A stretch of DNA of 27,448 nucleotides, taken from the NCBI GenBank assembly GCA_035291905.1, contig DATDRF010000049.1, positions 1 through 27,448 of the forward strand, written 5' to 3'. Below, one piece after another: positions 7,999-15,130 of this stretch (positions are counted from its first letter, which is position 1; each line of letters opens with the position of its first letter). Source of the DNA: JACPLA01 sp035291905. Its GTDB lineage: Bacteria; Bacteroidota; Ignavibacteria; UBA10030. The notes under the pieces were generated by a model that saw only the letters and a list, made by a program, of their open reading frames with translations, had not been told where the DNA came from and searched no databases. The position numbers and the translations under genes are program-made.

Positions 7999-8046
7999 AA
8001 TTATGCCCATATCTTTTAATCCACTTACCAGTTTGCTGGAGGTCAC

Positions 8047-9297
8047 ATGAAAAAAGCTATCGTCGGTTTCCTCGCCACGGCGCTTCTGGTTCTCGTGTTT
8101 GCTGTGGAAAGCTACGCCATCCCGGCGTTTTCGCGCAAGTATCGAACAAGTTGCAGCACATGCCACTACGCCGCGCCAATGCTCAATGCATTCGGCAAAG
8201 CGTTCAAGAACAACGGTTATCGATATCCTGCCGGAGCGGATCCCGAAATGACAAAAGAAGAGCCGGTCAGCCTCGGTTCTGAGGCGTACAAGAAAGTCTG
8301 GCCCGATGCGATTTGGCCCGCGGATATTCCGGGGACGAGTCCTGTTTCGGTGTGGGCGGTCAACCGCATCAACTATGCAGCCCTCAGCGACGTAAAGTGG
8401 GAATTCGAAACCCCGCACGAAGTTGAGATCTTGTACGCAGGGACAATAGGAGAAAGCTTTTCGTTTTTCGGCGAAGTTGAGATAGAAAACGATGCCGGCG
8501 ATCTTGAAATTGCTTTTCCGCTTGCGCTCCAGTACGACGACAACCCGGCGCTTCACGTTCGGATGGGAATGGTCCATGCAGATCCCACGCCAAACCATTT
8601 GAAGCTGACCCGCAATCATTACAATGTTGCGAGCTTCCGAAGCCGCAACGGCTGGAGATTCCGGGATGATCACGCCGGTTTGGAGGTGTGGGGTGCTGGA
8701 AACGGCTCGGGAGAAAGAGGCGGGTTTACCTACCGGGTTGGCGTCGTTAACGGACAGGGTCTGAGCGACATGAATAAGGAGAAGGACTTCTATGGGAAGA
8801 TGACCTATAAGATCGGTGGACTTGGCGAAGTCGGCGGAACCGAGGGGGCCGGGAGCAATGCATCTGAATTCTTCCTCGATGACAACGTGACCCTTGGCGC
8901 CTTTATGTATACCGGTACGGCGTCAAAGACCGGCGTCGCCGATGAGGACTTCACCGTGTTCGGCGGAGATGTGGATTTCTGGTACCAGCGCTTTATTCTG
9001 AACGGCACTCTTATGTTGATGGATTCGCGAATCACCGGTACTCCGAAGCGAAATTCCATGGTGTACTATGCTCAGGCGAACGCTGTCCTCTATCCGTGGC
9101 TGATAGGATTGGTGCGCTACGAATGGGAGGACCGCGATACCGACCAGGACCTGGTGAAGCCTGTAAATGCCATAATTCCCGGCATAACATTGATGGCGAG
9201 GGCGAACGTGAAGCTCATATTCGAGTTCAAGAAATTTCTCGATGAGGCCAACAAGAAGAACGATACGTTCGGTTTTCAAATTAACTTCGGCATCTAG
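8047..9297 (+). CDS. Cyc2-like fused monohaem cytochrome c / outer-membrane porin
   Basis: A 416-residue exported protein (signal peptide to about residue 24, cleaved after ESYA). The mature N-terminus has one haem site, CSTCH (36-40), followed by APMLNAFGKAFKNNGYRYP. This layout (short cytochrome, then P-x-L-x-x-FG-x-x-F-x-x-NGY) is that of Cyc2-type cytochrome-porin fusions. The remaining ~340 residues alternate polar and hydrophobic residues with many aromatics, as in a transmembrane beta-barrel, ending in FGFQINFGI. In known Cyc2 proteins the haem sits inside the barrel and passes electrons across the outer membrane from Fe(II). This one is divergent from textbook Cyc2, so the donor is open. 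It heads the cluster, where an outer-membrane conduit would be expected. Ribosome site: ggaggtcac. Confidence 0.7.
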   Translation: MKKAIVGFLATALLVLVFAVESYAIPAFSRKYRTSCSTCHYAAPMLNAFGKAFKNNGYRYPAGADPEMTKEEPVSLGSEAYKKVWPDAIWPADIPGTSPVSVWAVNRINYAALSDVKWEFETPHEVEILYAGTIGESFSFFGEVEIENDAGDLEIAFPLALQYDDNPALHVRMGMVHADPTPNHLKLTRNHYNVASFRSRNGWRFRDDHAGLEVWGAGNGSGERGGFTYRVGVVNGQGLSDMNKEKDFYGKMTYKIGGLGEVGGTEGAGSNASEFFLDDNVTLGAFMYTGTASKTGVADEDFTVFGGDVDFWYQRFILNGTLMLMDSRITGTPKRNSMVYYAQANAVLYPWLIGLVRYEWEDRDTDQDLVKPVNAIIPGITLMARANVKLIFEFKKFLDEANKKNDTFGFQINFGI

Positions 9298-9366
9298 GAG
9301 GTCGTGCTGATTGTTCGCCTGTTCATATGTTTTCCTTTATACGCAACATTGAGAAAAGGATCAATC

Positions 9367-9966
9367 ATGACTAAGAGAATAGCGCTTTCGCTGTTTGTCT
9401 TCTTAGCCTTCTTTGTCTCCTCCGCTGTCATCGCCGGCGGTATCAGGGGAAAGGTCAAGGCCCGAGGATGGAAACACAGCGGCGACGCTGTCGTCCATAT
9501 CGACAAGGTTCCGGGGGCGACATTCACTGCTCCGGAAAAACATGCTACCATGGATCAGAGAAACCTTGTCTTTGTCCCACATATCCTGCCCGTGCTTGCC
9601 GGTACGACCGTTGACTACCAGAACAGTGATGATGTTCTGCACAATGTATTCTCGCCGGACAAATGCGCTGAGAAGTTCAATCTTGGCACCTGGCCTAAGG
9701 GGCAAACCCGTTCATACTCGTTCAAGGATGCCGGATGTTTTCCTGTCATGCTGTGCAATGTGCATCCCGAGATGGAGGCGTACATTGTTGTGCTCGAGAA
9801 TCCATATTACGCTGTGAGTGCGAAAGATGGAAGCTACGAGATCAAGAATGTACCCCCGGGGAAATACACGTTGAAGATCTGGCATGAGAAGCTCAAGGGT
9901 CAGTCGGTGGAGATTGAAGTGCCTGAAAAGGGAGAGGTAGTCGCGGATTTTGAGATAAAGCGATAA
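9367..9966 (+). CDS. Exported amicyanin-like cupredoxin with a C-terminal carboxypeptidase-regulatory-like domain
   Basis: A 199-residue protein with a signal peptide (about residues 1-23). The cupredoxin domain (~25-145) has a complete type 1 copper set: His92 in VLHNVFS, then Cys130, His133 and Met136 in CNVHPEM, with the C-x2-H-x2-M spacing of amicyanin and pseudoazurin. Cys100 and Cys124 could form a disulfide. The C-terminal ~50 residues (KDGSYEIKNVPPGKYTLKIW) look like a carboxypeptidase-regulatory-like beta-sandwich. The ATG at 9367 is preferred over the frame start at 9304 because the signal peptide and ribosome site (gaaaagga) fit. It is a likely periplasmic one-electron carrier between the cytochrome-porin and the bc complex. 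Confidence 0.82.
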   Translation: MTKRIALSLFVFLAFFVSSAVIAGGIRGKVKARGWKHSGDAVVHIDKVPGATFTAPEKHATMDQRNLVFVPHILPVLAGTTVDYQNSDDVLHNVFSPDKCAEKFNLGTWPKGQTRSYSFKDAGCFPVMLCNVHPEMEAYIVVLENPYYAVSAKDGSYEIKNVPPGKYTLKIWHEKLKGQSVEIEVPEKGEVVADFEIKR

Positions 9967-9987
9967 TCACCGGCTAGCGAGAACGAA

Positions 9988-11886
9988 GTGAAATCTGCCG
10001 TGGCCAACCAACTCAAGTTTGTTCATACCGATTGGCTGGACTCAAACTTCCCGTGCATGGCTGCGTGTCCTGTGCATACGGAGGCAGGGCGCTATGTTGC
10101 CCTGATTGAAGAGGGCCGATATAGGGAAGCATACCATGTTGCACGGCGTCCCAATCCGTTTGCCTCGATCTGTGGCCGCATCTGCGCGGCACCTTGCGAG
10201 CCCGCTTGTAGGAGAGGCAAACTCGATCAGCCGATCGCGATTCGCGCTCTGAAGCGATTCGTTTGCGAGCGCTATGGCGTTGAAAGCATGGTCGACCTGG
10301 ACAAACTGAAAGAGGTCTTTGGTAGAACCGTTAGAAAGAACGGAATCAAAGTGGCTGTCATCGGAGGAGGTCCGGCGGGACTTTCCTGCGCACATGATCT
10401 TGCACTGCTGGGATACGATGTGACAGTATTCGAGGCCCAATCTGTAGCCGGCGGAATGTTGCGACTGGGCGTGCCGGAATATCGGCTCCCGAGAGAACTC
10501 ATCCGTCTTGAGGTCAACACAATTCTCAGTCTGGGCGTTGAGCTGAAACTGAATTCCGCCATCGGTCGCGACTTTACCATTTCCGATCTGAAACAACGCG
10601 GATACAAATCACTATTTGTCGGCATAGGTGCGCACAAGAGCCGTGATCTGACGATACCCGGGGTAGAATTGGACGGTGTGTTCCGCGCCGTGGATTTTCT
10701 TCTTAATGTCAACCTCGGCTATCGTGTTGAATTGGGGAACAAGGTCATCGTGATCGGAGGAGGAAATGTCGCCATTGACGTGGCCCGCACCGCTGCCAGG
10801 CAGGAAAAAGTGGAAGTGGGACATGTGACAGAGGTCGCTGAAGCACTGGACGTAGCCCGTTCCGCTGTTCGTTTTGGTGCCAAGGAAGTCCATATGGTAT
10901 GTCTTGAAGATTGGCACGAGATGCCTGCGACGAAGGAAGAGATAGCTGAGGCGTTAGAGGAACACATTCACATCCATCCTCGCAAGGGACCCGGCAAGAT
11001 ACAGGGAAGGAACGGTAAGGTCATCGGGTTCGAGACGATTGACTGTATTTCGGTTTTTGACGAGCAACGGCGATTCAATCCAAAATTTGCACCCGGCAGT
11101 GAACAAACCATGGAAGCGGACACCATTATCATGGCGATTGGTCAAACTTCCGATTTGTCCTGGATTCAACCGGAGGACGGAATCGAGATTACTCGCCGCA
11201 ACACCATCAAAGTCGATCCCGCAACGTTAGCCACGAGCGCCCCGGGCATCTTTGCGGGTGGAGATGTGTCGTTCGGTCCGCGCAATGCTATTGATGCAAT
11301 CGCAAACGGCAAAAAGGCGGCACAGTCAATTCACAGGTATATCACGGGGGGAGGTGAAACGGATGTAGGTCTTGCCATCCGCGAACGAGAGATTGAAATC
11401 GTCGTTAACGATGCAAAAGCGTACAACCGGTCATGGGGGTTTGAAAAGGCTCAGCGCGTACCGATTCCTGTCCTTCCAATGGATCGCCGTATCGGAGTGG
11501 CCCAGGTGGAACTAGGCTACTCGGAAGATCAGGCACAGCATGAGGCATCTCGTTGCCTCCACTGTTGGGTAAACACAGTCTTTGAGCCCCGGGGGGAGGA
11601 AAACGGAACTGAGTGCATTCTCTGCGGGGGCTGCGTGGACATTTGTCCGGAGAATTGTATCGAGTTGGTGTCCCTCGACAGGATCGAGGCCAACGAAACA
11701 CTCATTTCGGAGATCGAGAAGGAGTTCGATATCCTCGTCAAAGGCGGAAACGATTCTGGAATCGGCGCCGTCATGATCAAAGATGAAGATATCTGCATTC
11801 GATGCGGCCTGTGTGCTAAGCGGTGTCCGGTGGGATGTATCACCATGGAGGGGTACAGCGCATCGGAAGCCTTGCTTGTCCAATAA
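9988..11886 (+). CDS. GltD-like FAD/NAD(P)-dependent oxidoreductase with N- and C-terminal Fe-S domains
   Basis: A 632-residue cytoplasmic protein related to the glutamate synthase small subunit and dihydropyrimidine dehydrogenase module. The N-terminal Fe-S domain has Cys23, Cys27 and then CGRICAAPCEPAC. The FAD site is IGGGPAGLSC (~124-133), the NAD(P) site is VIGGGNVAIDVA, and a second flavin motif is GIFAGGD. Two C-terminal [4Fe-4S] motifs follow: CILCGGCVDICPENC and CIRCGLCAKRCPVGC. No large GltB subunit is nearby; instead a Rieske gene follows 15 nt later, so glutamate synthesis is unlikely. I infer that it links NAD(P)H or ferredoxin to the bc complex. The GTG start at 9988 has only a weak ribosome site. 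Confidence 0.85.
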   Translation: MKSAVANQLKFVHTDWLDSNFPCMAACPVHTEAGRYVALIEEGRYREAYHVARRPNPFASICGRICAAPCEPACRRGKLDQPIAIRALKRFVCERYGVESMVDLDKLKEVFGRTVRKNGIKVAVIGGGPAGLSCAHDLALLGYDVTVFEAQSVAGGMLRLGVPEYRLPRELIRLEVNTILSLGVELKLNSAIGRDFTISDLKQRGYKSLFVGIGAHKSRDLTIPGVELDGVFRAVDFLLNVNLGYRVELGNKVIVIGGGNVAIDVARTAARQEKVEVGHVTEVAEALDVARSAVRFGAKEVHMVCLEDWHEMPATKEEIAEALEEHIHIHPRKGPGKIQGRNGKVIGFETIDCISVFDEQRRFNPKFAPGSEQTMEADTIIMAIGQTSDLSWIQPEDGIEITRRNTIKVDPATLATSAPGIFAGGDVSFGPRNAIDAIANGKKAAQSIHRYITGGGETDVGLAIREREIEIVVNDAKAYNRSWGFEKAQRVPIPVLPMDRRIGVAQVELGYSEDQAQHEASRCLHCWVNTVFEPRGEENGTECILCGGCVDICPENCIELVSLDRIEANETLISEIEKEFDILVKGGNDSGIGAVMIKDEDICIRCGLCAKRCPVGCITMEGYSASEALLVQ

Positions 11887-11901
11887 TGGTGAGGCATAAC
11901 C

Positions 11902-12387
11902 ATGGCAGAGGAAGCAACGAAGGAGAATAGTGGATTCATCACCCGGCGCTATTTCCTTGAGGCGGTTGGCGGAGGGGCAGTTGGGATTGCTGCAACAGGG
12001 AGCGCGATCCTTACAGCTCAATTTCTTTCGCCGAATGTTCTGCGAGAGCCGCCGTCAAAGTTCAGGGCCGGGAGCATTGAAGAATTCGCCACGGGATCGG
12101 TAACCCTGAACAAAGAACAAAAAGTTTTCATCGTCAGGGCCAGCGAGGGCTACTTTTATGCGGTTTCAGCCGTGTGTACGCATCTCGGCTGCATTACCAA
12201 TTGGAAATCTGAAGAAGGCATCATTGCATGCCCATGTCACGGGAGCAGGTTCGACAAAGAGGGAAGATTCATTGAAGGCCCGGCGCCCCGATCACTGCTG
12301 AGGTTTTCGATGACAACGGATGACCAAGGCCAATTGATCGTAGACAAGGGAGTTATCGTCGGGGAGGACGTCATTCTCAAAATCTAG
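11902..12387 (+). CDS. Rieske [2Fe-2S] iron-sulfur protein of the bc complex
   Basis: A 161-residue protein with a twin-arginine type anchor (ITRRYFLEAVGGGAVG, then a hydrophobic helix to ~45), which fits Tat export of a folded Fe-S protein. The cluster motifs are CTHLGC and CPCHGSRF. The Ser after CHG is present, but the Tyr two residues later in high-potential Rieske proteins is Phe here, which in studied proteins lowers the midpoint potential. It lies between the GltD-like gene and a small Cys-rich gene, with the cytochrome b N-terminal gene next. Good ribosome site (ggtgagg). Confidence 0.95.
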   Translation: MAEEATKENSGFITRRYFLEAVGGGAVGIAATGSAILTAQFLSPNVLREPPSKFRAGSIEEFATGSVTLNKEQKVFIVRASEGYFYAVSAVCTHLGCITNWKSEEGIIACPCHGSRFDKEGRFIEGPAPRSLLRFSMTTDDQGQLIVDKGVIVGEDVILKI

Positions 12388-12400
12388 AGAAGGGGTTCTC

Positions 12401-12757
12401 ATGGAAGAGCTCGAAAGATATTGGGAGGCTGTAAAGTACAGAGTGTGCGCAAAATGCGTCGACAGCGATGGTCATGGTACTTGTCGGCTGGGCGGCGAGG
12501 AAGCGTGCGGCCTCACACTGTATTTCCCGAAAATTGTCGAGGCGATCCTATCAGTGCAAACTCAGAAGCTCGAAGCATATGTGGAAGCGCTGCGAAGCAA
12601 CGTTTGCGCATCCTGCAAACATCAGACATCGGACGGAACGTGCATGATCCGTCAGCATGTCGACTGCGGGCTTGATCGGTACTTCCCAATGATCGTTGAA
12701 GTCGTAGAGGAGTTGAAATTGGAACTGGAGAGCGCAAACGAAGGGTTTGGTGATTGA
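12401..12757 (+). CDS. Small protein with a duplicated C-x2-C-x8-C-x7-C motif, function unknown
   Basis: A 118-residue soluble protein built from two homologous halves. Cys 16, 19, 28, 36 and Cys 69, 72, 81, 89 have identical spacing (x2, x8, x7). Each set is followed by a matching tail, CGLTLYFPKIVEAI and CGLDRYFPMIVEVV. Eight cysteines in two sets of four suggest two metal sites (Zn or Fe-S); which one cannot be told from sequence. It has no signal peptide or membrane helix, so it is cytoplasmic. It lies 13 nt after the Rieske gene and overlaps the start of cytochrome b, so it is probably an accessory or assembly factor of this bc complex, or an electron bridge to the GltD-like protein. I do not recognise a named family. 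Confidence 0.8.
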   Translation: MEELERYWEAVKYRVCAKCVDSDGHGTCRLGGEEACGLTLYFPKIVEAILSVQTQKLEAYVEALRSNVCASCKHQTSDGTCMIRQHVDCGLDRYFPMIVEVVEELKLELESANEGFGD

Positions 12758-13470
12758 CCTTGAAAAGAATGTTTAGGCAGTTGTTTCGGTCACAGGTGTG
12801 GCGTTCGATATTTCGCCATGGGCTTCCGGAATCCAACCGTACCCGGGCCGAGATGGTATTCTACAACTTCTTCCTGCATGTCCACCCCACAAAAGTGCGC
12901 AAACGCTCAACAAGGTTCACTTACACGTGGGGACTTGGGGGGCTTTCATTAGGGCTCTTTATCGTACTAACGATGACGGGAGCGCTTTTGATGCTGTATT
13001 ATCGTCCCTCTGCGCCTCAAGCGTACTGGGATATGAAGGATCTGCAATTCGTCGTGTCATCGGGACAGTTCTTGCGCAATATGCATCGCTGGGCGGCACA
13101 TGCAATGGTTGCGGTGGTGTTTCTCCACATGTTGAGGGTCTTCTATACCGGGTCTTATCGGCCTCCCAAGGAGTTCAACTGGGTCATAGGTGTGATTTTG
13201 CTTGTGATGACAATTCTGCTGAGTTACACCGGTTATCTCTTGCCGTGGGATCAATTGTCATTTTGGGGAATCTCAGTAGGGACGAACATGGTGCGCGCCA
13301 TGCCCTTTGGAATGGGCGACAAGATTTCATTTCTCCTGCTGGGAGGGAATGTTGTAGGTGAAAATGCACTCGTCCGGTTCTACGTTTTGCATTGCTTCAT
13401 TGTTCCAGTCGCTGCCGTTGTGTTCATGGGCATTCATTTTTGGAGGGTGCGAAAAGATGGAGGAGTCTAG
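12754..13470 (+). CDS. Cytochrome b, N-terminal (b6-like) half
   Basis: A 238-residue membrane protein with four helices. The bis-haem ligands are His111/His125 in helix B (HRWAAHAM...HMLR, 14 apart) and His213/His228 in helix D (15 apart). The 15-residue spacing in helix D is the cytochrome b6 pattern. The position of the haem ci Cys of b6 (C-LGG) is Gly here (WG-LGG, ~60), so a covalent third haem is not expected. The TTG at 12754 overlaps the previous stop (TTGA) and has gaaggg at a fair distance; an ATG at 12769 is an alternative. The C-terminal quinol-site half is encoded separately at 14408. It forms the core of the quinol-oxidising complex with the Rieske protein. Confidence 0.92.
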   Translation: MTLKRMFRQLFRSQVWRSIFRHGLPESNRTRAEMVFYNFFLHVHPTKVRKRSTRFTYTWGLGGLSLGLFIVLTMTGALLMLYYRPSAPQAYWDMKDLQFVVSSGQFLRNMHRWAAHAMVAVVFLHMLRVFYTGSYRPPKEFNWVIGVILLVMTILLSYTGYLLPWDQLSFWGISVGTNMVRAMPFGMGDKISFLLLGGNVVGENALVRFYVLHCFIVPVAAVVFMGIHFWRVRKDGGV

Positions 13471-13484
13471 AAAGCGAAAGGATA

Positions 13485-13985
13485 ATGATGATGATAGATG
13501 CTAATATGCTACGCGGCATATACTTTTTCAGCGGCCTAACTGGGAATGACCTGGTGCAAATTTCAAAAACCTGCAAGATCGTGACACACAAGAAAGGAGC
13601 TAAGATTTTCGGCAGGGGGGACAGCGCCGAAAATTTCTACATCGTTCGTTCAGGCAATGTGCACCTTAGTTTTCAGATTTCCATTCTTCTGGCAGATGAG
13701 GAAGTTGTAGTGGACAAGATAAGTCCAGGAGATATTTTTGGCTGGTCCGCACTCGTTGAGCCTCACAGGTTCACCTTGTCGGCATACTGTGATGGAGACA
13801 GTGAGTTAATCGAGATAGGGGGGAAAAACATGATTTCCATATGTGCGAAGAGGCCTCATGTGGGGTATATCTTGATGCGGAACTTCGCAAGGATCATTGG
13901 CAGCCGCTTGGATCGGATCCAACATATGTTTGAGAAAGAGATTGAGTTTAATGTCCCATCCTTTGAGGGAAAACACGGAAGCTAG
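13485..13985 (+). CDS. Soluble cyclic-nucleotide-binding-domain protein without a DNA-binding domain
   Basis: A 166-residue Crp-like effector domain: FFSGLTGNDLVQIS near the start, then GDSAENFYIVRSGNVHLSF, then PGDIFGWSALVEPHRFTLSA. A helical C-terminus (RIIGSRLDRIQHMFEKE) resembles the dimer helix of Crp, but the protein ends there with no helix-turn-helix. The phosphate-binding cassette has FGW instead of FGE, so canonical cAMP binding is doubtful; another ligand or a purely structural role is possible. The ATG cluster at 13485-13493 follows a gaaagg site, 14 nt after cytochrome b. Its place between the two halves of cytochrome b suggests that it acts on the complex itself and not on transcription. 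Confidence 0.82.
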   Translation: MMMIDANMLRGIYFFSGLTGNDLVQISKTCKIVTHKKGAKIFGRGDSAENFYIVRSGNVHLSFQISILLADEEVVVDKISPGDIFGWSALVEPHRFTLSAYCDGDSELIEIGGKNMISICAKRPHVGYILMRNFARIIGSRLDRIQHMFEKEIEFNVPSFEGKHGS

Positions 13986-14008
13986 TGTCACTTCTGCGCC
14001 AAAAGCGC

Positions 14009-14025
14009 ATGAGCCTCTGGCTCAT
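14009..14025 (+). repeat. Perfect hairpin, 7-bp stem, 3-nt loop
   Basis: ATGAGCC-tct-GGCTCAT. A TGCGC-caaaa-GCGCA stem (13995-14009) lies directly before it. It falls 24 nt after the stop of the soluble cNBD gene and has no T-run after it, so it is not a classical terminator; it may slow 3' decay of the upstream mRNA. Confidence 0.55.
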
Positions 14026-14071
14026 AGAAAGAGATCTTGTGCCTGTGTCTCATGAATACGCAAAAAGGCAG

Positions 14072-14138
14072 TAGTGCCGCTCCAATCGGCACTTCTCATC
14101 GTACAAAAACACAATATTGCTTATTGGTAGCGGCACTA
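14072..14138 (+). repeat. Long inverted repeat, 15-bp arms with one bulge
   Basis: TAGTGCCGCTCCAAT (14072-14086) is complementary to ATTGG-t-AGCGGCACTA (14123-14138), with only one bulged T, around a 36-nt loop. A third partial copy, CGGCAC (14087-14092), follows the left arm. This is more than chance symmetry and may be an RNA structure or the end of an old mobile element. Confidence 0.6.
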
Positions 14139-14224
14139 AGTTTGTAGATACAGAGGTCTGGTGTAATTCTCCATTTGATCACCCTTCAAATCGATGGAGT
14201 TGCCGGGCTCATTGCGTATCTCAA

Positions 14225-14248
14225 GAACGAGGCGAATGATCCTCGTTC
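14225..14248 (+). repeat. Perfect hairpin, 8-bp stem, 8-nt loop
   Basis: GAACGAGG-cgaatgat-CCTCGTTC. A short palindrome GTGGT-c-ACCAC follows at 14262-14272. No T-run follows, so it is not a typical intrinsic terminator. Confidence 0.55.
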
Positions 14249-14407
14249 AGACAAGAAGGAAGTGGTCACCACACGTTTAAGGGTGCTTTCGTCGCAACGC
14301 ACACGTTCGGACGGGGAATACACTATCCCTCTTGCTTCGTCGAGGCAATGTCCTGAAGAGGGTGAAGTTTAGCTACATCGTTGCAAAAAGAATAGTGAAA
14401 GAACAAC

Positions 14408-15106
14408 ATGCAGAAAGATATCAGCGTCGAAGCTTCGTCGGATGCCAAGAAGGTCCCGAAGCGTATCGCTTTCATAAAAGCTCGTACCGCTGCGAGGGTC
14501 AGCAAAGAAGACGAAGAAATGGCGATGACCTTTCCGAACCTCGTAGTCAAGGAAATCATTGCCTTTGAAGTGATGGTAATCGTTCTGGCTCTTGTTTCGC
14601 TCCTTGTCGATGCACCTCTTGAGTGGATTGCGAATCCCGGACATACCCCTAATCCTGCAAAAGCTCCCTGGTACTTTCTGGGGCTGCAAGAATTGTTGCA
14701 CTACTTTCCGCCCGTTGTTGGCGGTGTCATTCTTCCCGCACTCGCTGTGGTTGCATTGATTGTGGTTCCTTATTTCCGAGTTAACATCAAACGCGAAGGA
14801 TTGTGGAAAGAAAACGTCACGGAAACTTTCATCGTGCTTCTGGCGACCGGGAGTTTTCTTTCTCTCGTACTTCTGCTTTTCAAGGTTTACGCGATGCTCA
14901 TCCCCACCCTTCTCGTGGTGGGATGCATGCTTATCCCCTATTTCTCAAGGAAGGAGACCGGAATCGCGGGCTGGCTTGGGTCACGCCCGCTTTCGTGGTG
15001 GATCATGACATGGTTCGTGGTCATCGTTGTCGTACTCACAGCCATCGGTACGTTGTTTCGAGGTCCGGAATGGAGCTGGACGTGGCCATGGGAAGAAATC
15101 TATTAG
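14408..15106 (+). CDS. Cytochrome b, C-terminal half (subunit IV-like)
   Basis: A 232-residue membrane protein. A ~45-residue charged N-terminus is followed by four or five hydrophobic helices (~49-67, 104-122, 140-178, 197-215). The quinol-oxidation-site motif lies in NPAKAPWYFLGLQELLHYF; the PEWY tetrad of high-potential complexes is APWY at 86-89, so the catalytic Glu is replaced. Variants at this motif are known from low-potential, menaquinone-linked bc complexes. With the b6-like protein at 12754 it completes cytochrome b. A weak ribosome site (gaaag) precedes the ATG. It is separated from the N-terminal half by a cNBD gene and a 422-nt gap, an unusual arrangement. Confidence 0.9.
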   Translation: MQKDISVEASSDAKKVPKRIAFIKARTAARVSKEDEEMAMTFPNLVVKEIIAFEVMVIVLALVSLLVDAPLEWIANPGHTPNPAKAPWYFLGLQELLHYFPPVVGGVILPALAVVALIVVPYFRVNIKREGLWKENVTETFIVLLATGSFLSLVLLLFKVYAMLIPTLLVVGCMLIPYFSRKETGIAGWLGSRPLSWWIMTWFVVIVVVLTAIGTLFRGPEWSWTWPWEEIY

Positions 15107-15130
15107 AATGAAGGTGACAATCCGAAAGTC

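Larger units (their letters stand above)
13986..14407 (+). other. 422-nt intergenic region rich in inverted repeats between the cytochrome b halves
   Basis: This is by far the largest gap in the cluster. It contains GCGC-type and ATGAGCC/GGCTCAT hairpins (13995-14025), a long inverted repeat (14072-14138) and an 8-bp stem (14225-14248). A 65-codon frame starting with TTG at 14175 has no ribosome site and no recognisable features. The region could be a structured leader or processing element, a scar of an inserted element, or a site of an internal promoter. Confidence 0.5.

Noticed and set aside
9988..11886. Glutamate synthase small subunit (gltD)
   Set aside because: The fold matches, but there is no large-subunit gene nearby, two extra C-terminal [4Fe-4S] motifs are present, and the neighbours are bc-complex genes.
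14175..14372. 65-codon plus-strand frame (TTG start) between the cytochrome b halves
   Set aside because: No ribosome site, no recognisable features, and the sequence is dominated by inverted repeats.
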